Source: Conexivisphaera sp046536535
GTDB lineage: Archaea; Thermoproteota; Nitrososphaeria; Conexivisphaerales; Conexivisphaeraceae
Assembly: GCA_046536535.1 (NCBI GenBank)
Contig: JAWDMO010000005.1
Location: forward strand, 1-33,749
DNA length: 33,749 nucleotides
Direction of reading: 5' to 3'
Shown here: positions 6,571-13,298 of the stretch, one piece after another
Numbering within the stretch: the stretch's first letter is position 1
Layout of the letters: each line of letters opens with the position of its first letter
Notes under the pieces: generated by a model
What the model saw: only the letters and a program-made list of their open reading frames with translations
Databases searched by the model: none
Told to the model about the DNA's origin: nothing
Program-made: the position numbers and the translations under genes

Positions 6571-9028
6571 CGGAGCTCCCCGCGGCATCCCTTGAGAACG
6601 AGAAGACAGCAGAGACGTCGGATTCCTCGAATATCTCCCTATCGTGGGTTATCACTATTATCTGGCGCAGCGGCCCCGCCCTGTTCCCCATCCTAGCCAC
6701 GAGGTCCACGAGGCTCCTCCTGCGATCCTGATCTAGGTTCGCCGTGGGCTCATCAAGTATTATGAAGTCGGCCCTCTTTCCCCCGACCAGCCTGGCCATC
6801 GCGAATCTGAGGGCCAGCGCCACGGCTACGCGCTCCCCGCCGCTCATCGCCTTCACGTCCATCTCGCCCGACCGGCCATAGCAGCTGATCTCGACATCCT
6901 CGCCCTCGCTGAGCTGCACGGTTGATATCCCCATTCCGAACATCCTTATGTGATCGGACGCCGCGGCCGAGAGCGCGTCTATCGCCCAGGCCCTGAGGGC
7001 TGATGCGAGCGCCCCATCCCTGTGGAAAATTCTCTTCTTGATGGAATCATATAGATCGACGTATTTCCTCGCATTCCTCAGGACGAGGAGCGCCGACTCG
7101 TATTTTCCCCTCGTTTCCTCCGCATCCCTCAGCCTGGTCTCCGCCTCCCCCAGCTCCCTCATGAGGAGGGCCCTTTCGCCCAGTATCGATTCCCGCTTCC
7201 TCCCCAGCTCCCTGTACCTCGCGTCGTCATATCCCGCGGCATCCCTCCTGAGGCTTAATATCTCCTGAACCATGTCGGATGACCTCGGATCCAGCGACAG
7301 CGATGTCAGGTCGGATGACCTCGGATCCGCCGGCATCCTGGAGAGCAGCTCCTCTATCGACGAGGCCTCCGACCTGAGCCTCTCCAGGTCCCCGGGCCCC
7401 GAGATCCCCCTCGCGCTGAGCCACGCCGCAGCCCCCTCGATGGCGCTGAGTTCCTTTCCGAGGGTCGCCTCATCGTCCTTCAGGGCATTTCTCCTCCCGC
7501 TGAGCTCCTCCTCGCGCTTCCTCAGCGCGCCGACGTCAATCGCGGACGCGCGCACGGCCTCGAGCCTTTTCTGCCTCTCCTCCAGCTCATCTCTCCTGCT
7601 ATCCAGCTTCCTCCTGCTGTCGGCGATCTTGGCGTCCAGATCCCCGGCATCCCGGGCCCTCCGGATCTCCTCATCGATGTCCTTCAGCTGCTCGGTCAGC
7701 CTCCGGATCTCCTCATCGATGTCCTTCAGCTGCTCGGTCAGCCTGGGCAGCCTTTCGTCGACGTTCAGCTCTTCTATGCTCCTCCCGCAAGTCGGGCATT
7801 TGCCGGTCTCCTTGAGTATGCGGAGATTGGATATCTCCCCCTGGATACCTCCCCTCTTCTCCTTCAGATCCCCGATGGACCCGTTGAGGCGCATCCTCCT
7901 CTCCTCGAGCTCGCGGGGATCCCCGGTGGACCCCAGCTTGCTCCTGCTCTCCTCCAGTTCCCTCAGCTCCTTCTCCTCATTCGCCAGTTTCCTCCGCGAG
8001 CTCGCGACGTCGTCCTCCAGTTCCCTCACCCGCTGGGCGATCGTCTGGGCGGCCTTCAGTTCCCCCCGGACCTTTGTGAGCTCCTCTTCGACCGAGTTCA
8101 GTTCCCCCCGGACCTTTGTGAGCTCCTCTTCGACACTGCTCCTCCTGGATACAGCCTCCAGCCTCGATGGAGCCTCGCTGAGCAGATCCTTCAGCTCCCG
8201 AAGCCTCCTACTGGAATCCTCCCTGAGATGTATCACGTACTCCAGGAGCGCCGACAGCTTATTCGCCGCCTCCTGCGCCTTCTCCCTGAGCGGCTCCATC
8301 CTGTCCAGCTCCTCCCTCAGGCGATTCTCCTCCGCCTCCAGCTTTTCCAGCTGATCCCTGACAGCGCCGACCCTTTCCCTGGACTCCTCGATAGTTCTCC
8401 CCAGACCCTTCAACTCCCCCTCCAGCCTCTCCACGTCATCCACGGAGAATCCGATCTCATCCCTCAACCTCCCCTTGAATCCCTCGATGACGTCATGGCT
8501 CGCGTTGAACGCCCTATCTAGGTCGTCGATGCCGACGAGCCTGTTTATCAGTTCCTTGAGTTCCCTCGGCTCCAGGTTCAGCACGGAGTCCAGCTCCCCC
8601 TGCTGAACTATGGACGCCAGTTTCAGCTCTTTGAACCCGATCCCCAGGACCCTCTCGACCTGCGCGGAGACCGCCTCGGCCTCTACCTTCCTCCTCTCGC
8701 CGGCCACCATGAGCTTCCAGTATCCATCATCCATCCTCCTGAGCTCCGCGTGGACGAGCTTACCGGCCGAGTCCAGCCCCCTAGCCGCGAGATAGGTGCT
8801 CCCCCCCACGGTAAATCTGACCTCCACCTCGGCGCCCGGGGCCCCCTTCCTCACCACGTTCACGTTATTTCCCCTCATATGCTTGCCGAAGAGCGCGAAC
8901 GTGATCGCATCTATCATGGAGGATTTGCCGGCGCCGTTCGGTCCGACGAATACGTTAACGCCCTCGTCCAACTTCACGTCGGTGCCCGCGTGCGACAGGA
9001 AGTTGCGGACGCGGACTTCCTCTATCAA
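6554..9028 (-). CDS. rad50: DNA double-strand break repair ATPase Rad50
   Basis: An 824-residue SMC-like ATPase that works with Mre11 in sensing and processing DNA ends. The N-terminal ABC half has the Walker A motif FVGPNGAGKSSMIDA. A long antiparallel coiled coil surrounds the zinc hook, CPTCGRS, whose Cys are residues 411 and 414, close to mid-protein. The C-terminal half has the signature region AMSGGERVAVALALRFAM, Walker B DFIILDEPTANLD and a His switch in IVITHDREIF. All catalytic motifs are intact and the length is typical of archaea. The start is a TTG at 9028 whose first bases overlap the mre11 stop by 4 nt, and a strong Shine-Dalgarno (GGGGAGGT, 9036-9043) precedes it. Oddly, the coiled coil holds three in-frame tandem duplications, listed separately. 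The gene converges on mptA. Confidence 0.97.
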   Translation of the reverse strand: MIEEVRVRNFLSHAGTDVKLDEGVNVFVGPNGAGKSSMIDAITFALFGKHMRGNNVNVVRKGAPGAEVEVRFTVGGSTYLAARGLDSAGKLVHAELRRMDDGYWKLMVAGERRKVEAEAVSAQVERVLGIGFKELKLASIVQQGELDSVLNLEPRELKELINRLVGIDDLDRAFNASHDVIEGFKGRLRDEIGFSVDDVERLEGELKGLGRTIEESRERVGAVRDQLEKLEAEENRLREELDRMEPLREKAQEAANKLSALLEYVIHLREDSSRRLRELKDLLSEAPSRLEAVSRRSSVEEELTKVRGELNSVEEELTKVRGELKAAQTIAQRVRELEDDVASSRRKLANEEKELRELEESRSKLGSTGDPRELEERRMRLNGSIGDLKEKRGGIQGEISNLRILKETGKCPTCGRSIEELNVDERLPRLTEQLKDIDEEIRRLTEQLKDIDEEIRRARDAGDLDAKIADSRRKLDSRRDELEERQKRLEAVRASAIDVGALRKREEELSGRRNALKDDEATLGKELSAIEGAAAWLSARGISGPGDLERLRSEASSIEELLSRMPADPRSSDLTSLSLDPRSSDMVQEILSLRRDAAGYDDARYRELGRKRESILGERALLMRELGEAETRLRDAEETRGKYESALLVLRNARKYVDLYDSIKKRIFHRDGALASALRAWAIDALSAAASDHIRMFGMGISTVQLSEGEDVEISCYGRSGEMDVKAMSGGERVAVALALRFAMARLVGGKRADFIILDEPTANLDQDRRRSLVDLVARMGNRAGPLRQIIVITHDREIFEESDVSAVFSFSRDAAGSSVTRIA
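7274..7328. repeat. 36-nt-period direct repeat inside rad50
   Basis: The 19-mer GTCGGATGACCTCGGATCC occurs at 7274 and again at 7310, 36 nt apart. In rad50 this repeats the residues DPRSSD with a 12-codon period (about residues 567-585), so the frame is kept. Confidence 0.85.
7661..7744. repeat. perfect 42-bp tandem duplication in rad50, C-terminal coiled-coil arm
   Basis: Two identical 42-bp units, 7661-7702 and 7703-7744. In rad50 they encode two copies of a 14-residue unit containing LTEQLKDIDEEIRR (residues about 429-456), just after the zinc hook. Fourteen residues equal two heptads, so the coiled-coil phase is unchanged. Confidence 0.95.
8055..8138. repeat. 42-bp tandem duplication in rad50, N-terminal coiled-coil arm
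   Basis: Units 8055-8096 and 8097-8138 share their first 38 bases exactly. They encode two copies of SVEEELTKVRGEL (residues about 297-325), before the zinc hook. The period is again 14 residues, or two heptads. Confidence 0.95.
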
Positions 9029-10161
9029 AGCCCGAACCTCCCCCTCTTGAACGCGTCGTAGAGGATGCCGACCGCGGATTCCACGTCGCCCGATCTCAGC
9101 TGGGGCAGGAGCTCCTCGAGCGCGAACGCCGCCAAGTCCTCGCTCCCCATTATCCCGGCCGCGAGCTCCATCATCTTCCCCCTGAGGTCCTCCGGCCTCT
9201 CCGTAACGACGCGGCCGGTCTCCTCCACCTCATGCTTCGCCCATTCCAGGTAGAGCGCATCGGCCTCGAATTGCTTGATCGCCGCGATTATCTCCTCGTT
9301 CCTCATATCCTTCCCCGTTATCTCTATCCTCACCATCGGCTTCCTCTCCATTTCCCGGATCCTCGACGCGAGCTCCGCCGCGAAGTCCCTCAGATCCTCG
9401 TATCTGACTGAGAAATTGACGTGGGGCCTGGTCCCCCTGAGCTTCACCCACTGCGGCGATGGCTCGTCCCCCGACATGTCCACTATGTAGAACCCCTTCT
9501 CCTTCGGCTCTATTCCCTCGTTCAACGTGATCTCGGTCGAGCCCGGATAGCACAGCGGGCCCCCCAGAAATTCGAACCTGTGCTCATATCTGTCATGTAG
9601 ATGCCCCATCGCGTAGTAATGAAAGCCGCGCGGGAGGTCCTGCGCGCTTATCTCTCCGGCGTATTTGTTCGCCTCGATTATTCCCTGGTGGAGGACCAGG
9701 ATCCTCCTGCTTCCCCTGGGCGGCGCCGCGCCTATTCCGGCGAGCTCCTCCCTGAGCTTTCCCGCCTCTGCCTTCCTCCTCTTGTGAAGCCCCACGAGCT
9801 CGACCTCCCCATTGAGCACCGGCTCGCTCTTCAGCTCGGTCGCGAGCCCCAGGGCCTGATAGAGCAGCGGCGAGGGTGTCTCCCTCATCCTGCTTATGTC
9901 GTGCTCCCCCAGGACGAAGTAAAACCCGATCCCCCTCTCCCTCAGATCCATGAGCCTCCTAGCCAGCTTGTAGAGCGCGGTCCCCGGGGGCCTCGGAGTA
10001 TCGAAGATATCGCCGGAGTGTACTATGAATTTGACGCCGTCCCTCACCAGGGAGTCAAGCGCCTCCCCAAACGCGCCGTAGAAGTCGTCCTCCCTCTCGG
10101 GCACCCCATACGGCATGGCCCCGAGGTGGGTATCCGATATGTGACCGAACGTCACATCCAT
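9025..10161 (-). CDS. mre11: DNA double-strand break repair nuclease Mre11
   Basis: A 378-residue manganese-dependent 3'-5' exo- and endonuclease, partner of Rad50. The phosphoesterase motifs in order are GHISDTHLG (Asp10, His12), VHSGDIFDT (Asp51), YFVLGEHDIS (residues 86-88, normally Asn-His-Asp/Glu) and YYAMGHLHDRYE (His pair). A capping domain and a C-terminal Rad50-binding region follow. The start is ATG 10161, with a TATA-like box (10185-10192) 24-31 nt above it, suggesting a leaderless mRNA. It is the first gene of a two-gene operon; the stop overlaps the rad50 start by 4 nt, implying translational coupling. The NurA-HerA genes that often accompany this pair in archaea are not in the window. 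Unusual: Glu replaces Asn in the third motif. Confidence 0.96.
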   Translation of the reverse strand: MDVTFGHISDTHLGAMPYGVPEREDDFYGAFGEALDSLVRDGVKFIVHSGDIFDTPRPPGTALYKLARRLMDLRERGIGFYFVLGEHDISRMRETPSPLLYQALGLATELKSEPVLNGEVELVGLHKRRKAEAGKLREELAGIGAAPPRGSRRILVLHQGIIEANKYAGEISAQDLPRGFHYYAMGHLHDRYEHRFEFLGGPLCYPGSTEITLNEGIEPKEKGFYIVDMSGDEPSPQWVKLRGTRPHVNFSVRYEDLRDFAAELASRIREMERKPMVRIEITGKDMRNEEIIAAIKQFEADALYLEWAKHEVEETGRVVTERPEDLRGKMMELAAGIMGSEDLAAFALEELLPQLRSGDVESAVGILYDAFKRGRFGL

Positions 10162-10184
10162 GCCCGGACGAACCGCGGAGCTGG

Positions 10185-10192
10185 CTTTATAC
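10185..10192 (-). promoter_or_regulatory. TATA-like box of the mre11-rad50 operon
   Basis: On the minus strand GTATAAAG lies 24-31 nt before the mre11 ATG. The 134-nt divergent spacer also holds a very A/T-rich core (10211-10230), which may be shared upstream sequence for both directions. Confidence 0.6.
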
Positions 10193-10263
10193 CCTTCGCG
10201 TGCGAGAACCTACTATTTATAATTAATATTATCAGTAATTGTTGTCAGTGGACATCGGATTTC

Positions 10264-10271
10264 CTTAAATA
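10264..10271 (+). promoter_or_regulatory. TATA-like box of the FMN reductase gene
   Basis: TTAAATAT is 25-32 nt before ATG 10296. A GGAGG at 10299-10303 stands before a second in-frame ATG at 10308, so either start could be used. Confidence 0.55.
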
Positions 10272-10295
10272 TGATAACGGTGTAATTAGGCGCGA

Positions 10296-10892
10296 ATGGA
10301 GGCCGGGATGAGGGTGCTCGGCATTCCCGGAAGCCTCAGGAGGGGATCGTACAATCGCATGCTCCTCCTGAACGTGCTCCCCAGGCTCCCGGAGGGGGTC
10401 GAGTGGGGGATCGCGGACATCTCCGGGATACCGCTGCTGAACGAGGACGAGCTAGATCATCCGCCCAAGCGCGTCGTGGAGCTCAAGGGCGCCATAGGCG
10501 CAGCCGACCTGGTGGTTATATCGACGCCCGAGTACAATCACAGCATTCCCGGCGCGCTGAAGAACGCAATAGACTGGATATCCAGGCCGTTGAAGGGGAA
10601 TCCCTTCGAGTGGAAGCCGGTGGCCATAATGTCCGCATCCACCGGGATGCTCGGAGGGATAAGGGCACAGGAACACCTGAGGCAAGTCCTGATGTCCCTC
10701 GGCGCGATCGTGGTGGCGCGCCCCGAGGTCGTCGTGGGGAGCGCGGAGTCGAAGTTCGATCGGGAGGGGAGGTTGAAGGATCCCGCGGCGATCAGGTTCG
10801 CGGATGAGCTCCTGGAGAACGCCCTGAGGCTGGCCAAGGCGCTGAGGGCCGGGCTCGAGGTCGAGGCGAGTGCGGATGTGTATGGAAAATAG
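10296..10892 (+). CDS. NAD(P)H-dependent FMN reductase family flavoprotein
   Basis: A 198-residue flavodoxin-fold oxidoreductase of the SsuE/ArsH/chromate-reductase-like group (COG0431 type). The N-terminal phosphate loop is GIPGSLRRGSYNRMLL. The central motif STPEYNHSIPGALKNAIDW is the family signature and contacts the flavin ring. SASTGMLGGIRAQEHLRQVL follows, in the usual place for the dimer and flavin contact. It is cytosolic and probably binds FMN and reduces quinones, metal ions or free flavin; the substrate is not predictable. Two starts are possible: ATG 10296 (leaderless, TATA-like box) and ATG 10308 (preceded by GGAGG). Two metal-related genes follow on the same strand, but each has its own TATA-like box. 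The family call is secure. Confidence 0.9.
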   Translation: MEAGMRVLGIPGSLRRGSYNRMLLLNVLPRLPEGVEWGIADISGIPLLNEDELDHPPKRVVELKGAIGAADLVVISTPEYNHSIPGALKNAIDWISRPLKGNPFEWKPVAIMSASTGMLGGIRAQEHLRQVLMSLGAIVVARPEVVVGSAESKFDREGRLKDPAAIRFADELLENALRLAKALRAGLEVEASADVYGK

Positions 10893-10900
10893 GCAAACGA

Positions 10901-10908
10901 TTTATTTA
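10901..10908 (+). promoter_or_regulatory. TATA-like box of the NifX-like gene
   Basis: TTTATTTA lies 21-28 nt before ATG 10929, in the 36-nt spacer after the FMN reductase gene, so the gene can be expressed separately. Confidence 0.55.
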
Positions 10909-10928
10909 TGATCTACTGAGGATCCGCC

Positions 10929-11390
10929 ATGAGGGTGATAGCTCCGAGCAAGGAGGACAGGGGACTGGACTCCAGGATCACGGCCCATCCGAGGATGGCA
11001 CCCTACTTTGTGGTGGTAGACGTGGACGACGGCGGAAACGTGACGTCTATTCGGTCAATCCCCAACCCATACGCGGGGGATGAGCACGAACATCATCACG
11101 AAGAACATGAACATGCGCATGGCATGGGGATGGGCCGCGGTGGCGGCATGGGGATGGGATTCGCCCGGTTCCTGAGCGGCCTGAGGCCGGACGCGATCAT
11201 CACATACACGGCTGGATCGGGGGCATTCCAAAGGCTCACGGAACAGGGAATCAGGATCTACAGGCCCAAGGGGCACACAGTAGGGGAGTCCGTGAAGGCG
11301 CTTCTGGCGGGTGAGCTCCGGGAGATCGAGGAGCCGACTGAGCGATCGGCCGTCGGCACGGATAAGTTTCCGAAGGGCTCCACCGCCTGA
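10929..11390 (+). CDS. NifX/NafY-type dinitrogenase cofactor-biosynthesis domain protein with His-rich loop
   Basis: A 153-residue protein with the single-domain fold of NifX/NifB C-terminal proteins, which bind iron-sulfur or iron-molybdenum clusters. The family pattern is RVIAPSKEDRGLDSRITAHP at the start (GLDS plus the HP pair), then YFVVVDVDDG. Near the end come LRPDAIITYTAGSGAF and IRIYRPKGHTVGESVKALL. Between residues about 54 and 75 an insert carries a dense His/Glu cluster (DEHEHHHEEHEHAHGMGMG) followed by Gly/Met repeats. This looks like a metal-binding loop. No nitrogenase genes are present, so a nitrogen-fixation role is unlikely; a metal or cluster carrier is more plausible. The following COG1237-like MBL gene often accompanies such proteins in archaea. 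It is cytosolic and starts at ATG 10929. Confidence 0.85.
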   Translation: MRVIAPSKEDRGLDSRITAHPRMAPYFVVVDVDDGGNVTSIRSIPNPYAGDEHEHHHEEHEHAHGMGMGRGGGMGMGFARFLSGLRPDAIITYTAGSGAFQRLTEQGIRIYRPKGHTVGESVKALLAGELREIEEPTERSAVGTDKFPKGSTA

Positions 11391-11398
11391 TGGAAATC

Positions 11399-11408
11399 AA
11401 TAAATAAA
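11399..11408 (+). promoter_or_regulatory. TATA-like box of the MBL gene at 11433
   Basis: AATAAATAAA is centred about 29 nt before ATG 11433, again giving the leaderless spacing. Confidence 0.5.
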
Positions 11409-11432
11409 GGAGAGCGCCACCTTCTATCCAAA

Positions 11433-12209
11433 ATGAAGATCACAATCCTCGTCGACAACTGCGCAGCGCTCCCGTCCTCCCTTGGATCGAGGCTCATCGC
11501 GGAGTGGGGCTTCTCCGCATATCTGCACGAGCCCAGGATACTATACGATACGGGCCTCACGGGGATCGCGCTTATCAATAACATGAGGGCGCTGGAGATG
11601 GATCCCGATGATCCCGATTACCTAGTGCTGAGCCACGGACACGTTGACCACACGGGCGGGGTGATCAAGCTCATGGATATGAGGACTAGGCCACTGACGG
11701 TGGTTGCGCATGAGGAGGCGTTCTCCAGGAACACTGGCTTCACGATCGATGACCTGCGCAGGAGAAATGCCAGGGTGATTGCAATCAGGGAGCCGTACAC
11801 CGTAGCGGGAAACGTTATAGCGTCGGGCGGCATTCCGAGGAGATGGGGCCCGAGCCACGTGGGCGGGGTCGCCGACGAGGTGCCGGACGACATGGCGCTC
11901 TACATCAAGACCGGAAGCGGGCTCGTCGTGGTCACGGGCTGCGGCCACTCGGGGCCGGAGAATATCGTGGAATACGGGCTCCAGCTGACAGGGGCCGGGA
12001 AGCTGCGCGCGATCATGGGCGGGTTGCACTTCATGGGACTGGGGAGGGCGAGGATGGATGAGGCGGCAGGCTACCTGGCATCCAGGAATCCCGAGATGGT
12101 GGCGGCGATGCACTGCACCGGGATAGAGGGGCAGGCCGTCCTCATGGGGATGCTGGGCGGCAGGTTCCGCGTCGGCGGCGTCGGATCCACCTTCGAGTTC
12201 GATGTATAG
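11433..12209 (+). CDS. MBL-fold hydrolase, COG1237 type
   Basis: A 258-residue metallo-beta-lactamase-fold protein of the group annotated as dihydropterin-ribofuranosyl-aminobenzene phosphate synthase-like. The start ITILVDNCAALPSSLG and the early ILYDTGLTG are typical. The metal motif LVLSHGHVDHTGG (HxHxDH) is at about residues 67-79. VVTGCGHSGPEN supplies the next His, and the late AAMHCTGIEG is a family-specific His/Cys segment. All expected ligands are present. True pterin synthase activity has been questioned for much of this group, so the reaction is open. Its position after the NifX-like gene is a recurrent archaeal pairing and may mean a shared role in metal or cofactor chemistry; that is inference. 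Confidence 0.88.
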   Translation: MKITILVDNCAALPSSLGSRLIAEWGFSAYLHEPRILYDTGLTGIALINNMRALEMDPDDPDYLVLSHGHVDHTGGVIKLMDMRTRPLTVVAHEEAFSRNTGFTIDDLRRRNARVIAIREPYTVAGNVIASGGIPRRWGPSHVGGVADEVPDDMALYIKTGSGLVVVTGCGHSGPENIVEYGLQLTGAGKLRAIMGGLHFMGLGRARMDEAAGYLASRNPEMVAAMHCTGIEGQAVLMGMLGGRFRVGGVGSTFEFDV

Positions 12210-12262
12210 CGCGCGACATCTTTCCCACGCATTGACGGCGATGTACGCCCATCCCGGGCAGT

Positions 12263-13012
12263 CTAGTCTATCTCTGCCCAGACCGGCGCGTGATCCGACC
12301 CTAGGACATCCACCAGTATACCGGCCCCCTTGACCCTTGCCCTCAACTCGTCCGATACGATTATGTAGTCTATCCTCCAGCCTATGTTCCTGCTTCTCGC
12401 GTTGAACCTGTAGGACCACCATGTGTAGTTGCCTCCTTCCCCGTTGAACATCCTGAACGTGTCCAGATATCCGAGGCTCAGGAAATGGGTCATCCATGCC
12501 CTCTCCTGCTCGGTGAAGCCGGCGTTATTCACGTTGTCCTTGGGCCTCGCTATATCCAGCTCCGTGTGTGCAACATTGAAGTCCCCGCCCATGACCACCG
12601 GCTTCCTCTTTCTGAGCTCCTGGACAAACTCCTCGAATTCGCGGTTGAATTCGAGCTTGTAGTCCAACCTCGTCAGGCCGTGCTGGGAGTTGGGAAAATA
12701 TACGTTAACCACATAGTAATCGTCGAGCTCAATTGTTATGACCCTTCCCTCGGCGTCGAACCTGGGATCCCCGATGCCGTAGGAGACGGACACGGGCTTC
12801 ACCTTCGTGAGCGTCAGCGTGCCTGAGTACCCCTTCCTAGCTGATGGATTGACATATGCGTCATACCCCGTGCCCGAGTACAGCTCCAGCGGTATCGTAT
12901 CCGATTTTATCTCCTGTAGCATGACCACATCGTATCCCATGCCGAGCAGCCCGGGGAGGCCCTTCCTAATCGCGCTCCTTATGCCGTTGACGTTCCACGA
13001 TGCAATCCTCAC
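12263..13012 (-). CDS. xth: exodeoxyribonuclease III (AP endonuclease)
   Basis: A 249-residue AP endonuclease and 3'-5' exonuclease acting in base excision repair. The motifs are RIASWNVNGIRSA (Asn near residue 7), VVMLQEIKSD (metal-binding Glu), VYFPNSQHG (Tyr/Asn), VVMGGDFNVAH (catalytic Asp-Phe-Asn), RIDYIIVSD and a terminal SDHAPVWAEID with the catalytic Asp-His. All active-site residues are visible and the length matches the ExoIII family. The start is GTG 13012. It stands alone: the COG1237 gene ends 53 nt away in convergent orientation, and upstream lies the IS remnant region. With Mre11-Rad50, Hef and the HhH protein it adds to the repair content of the window. Confidence 0.95.
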   Translation of the reverse strand: MRIASWNVNGIRSAIRKGLPGLLGMGYDVVMLQEIKSDTIPLELYSGTGYDAYVNPSARKGYSGTLTLTKVKPVSVSYGIGDPRFDAEGRVITIELDDYYVVNVYFPNSQHGLTRLDYKLEFNREFEEFVQELRKRKPVVMGGDFNVAHTELDIARPKDNVNNAGFTEQERAWMTHFLSLGYLDTFRMFNGEGGNYTWWSYRFNARSRNIGWRIDYIIVSDELRARVKGAGILVDVLGSDHAPVWAEID

Positions 13013-13047
13013 GTGGGGGATATGAATGTGGTGTCTTTTGACCTCTT

Positions 13048-13063
13048 CCCCGTCCCGACGGGG
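13048..13063. other. GC-rich hairpin
   Basis: CCCCGTC and GACGGGG form a perfect 7-bp inverted repeat with a 2-nt spacer. It resembles the stem at IS605 right ends and lies 50-130 nt from remnant B. It could be a second element end or chance. Confidence 0.35.
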
Positions 13064-13109
13064 CGGAGGGACCTCGATGAATTATATTGCAATGATAAAT
13101 CGCGAAGCT

Positions 13110-13176
13110 CAGGTCCGCTGCGCGCACGGCAGGTATGCTGATGCGTACCTACGTGCGCCTACGTAGAGTGAAACCC
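13110..13176 (+). mobile_element. IS605-family remnant B: last codons of TnpB and right end
   Basis: Only the 3' tip of an element survives. The + strand reads GRYADAYLRAPT followed by a stop at 13162-13166, almost identical to the TnpB C terminus in remnant D (DRYADAYLRVPT). The next bases are GTAGAGTGAAACCC, ending at 13176. Remnants C and D share GAGTGAAACCC and diverge immediately after it, so this marks the right boundary. Everything upstream of about 13110 has been lost or diverged beyond recognition. It lies in the 286-nt spacer between the hef and xth genes. Nothing else convincing is present in that spacer apart from the hairpin at 13048-13063. Confidence 0.75.
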
Positions 13177-13298
13177 TACGTAAGGATGAAACCCGTCGAA
13201 CTCCGATACCTTGCCCTCGCGGGAGGGATCTTCCACCCCCCAAACCCCTAGTGAGATAAATCCCCTGAGGCGGTGTATATTCCACATTAGATCGATCA

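Noticed and set aside
7272..8354. A 360-codon Ser/Leu-rich open frame on the + strand opposite rad50.
   Set aside because: It is the antisense of a Glu/Arg/Leu-rich coiled coil, which gives long stop-free Ser-rich frames. It has no domain or promoter.
10929..11390. Possible nitrogen-fixation function for the NifX-like gene.
   Set aside because: No nif genes are visible, and single-domain relatives occur widely in non-fixing archaea.
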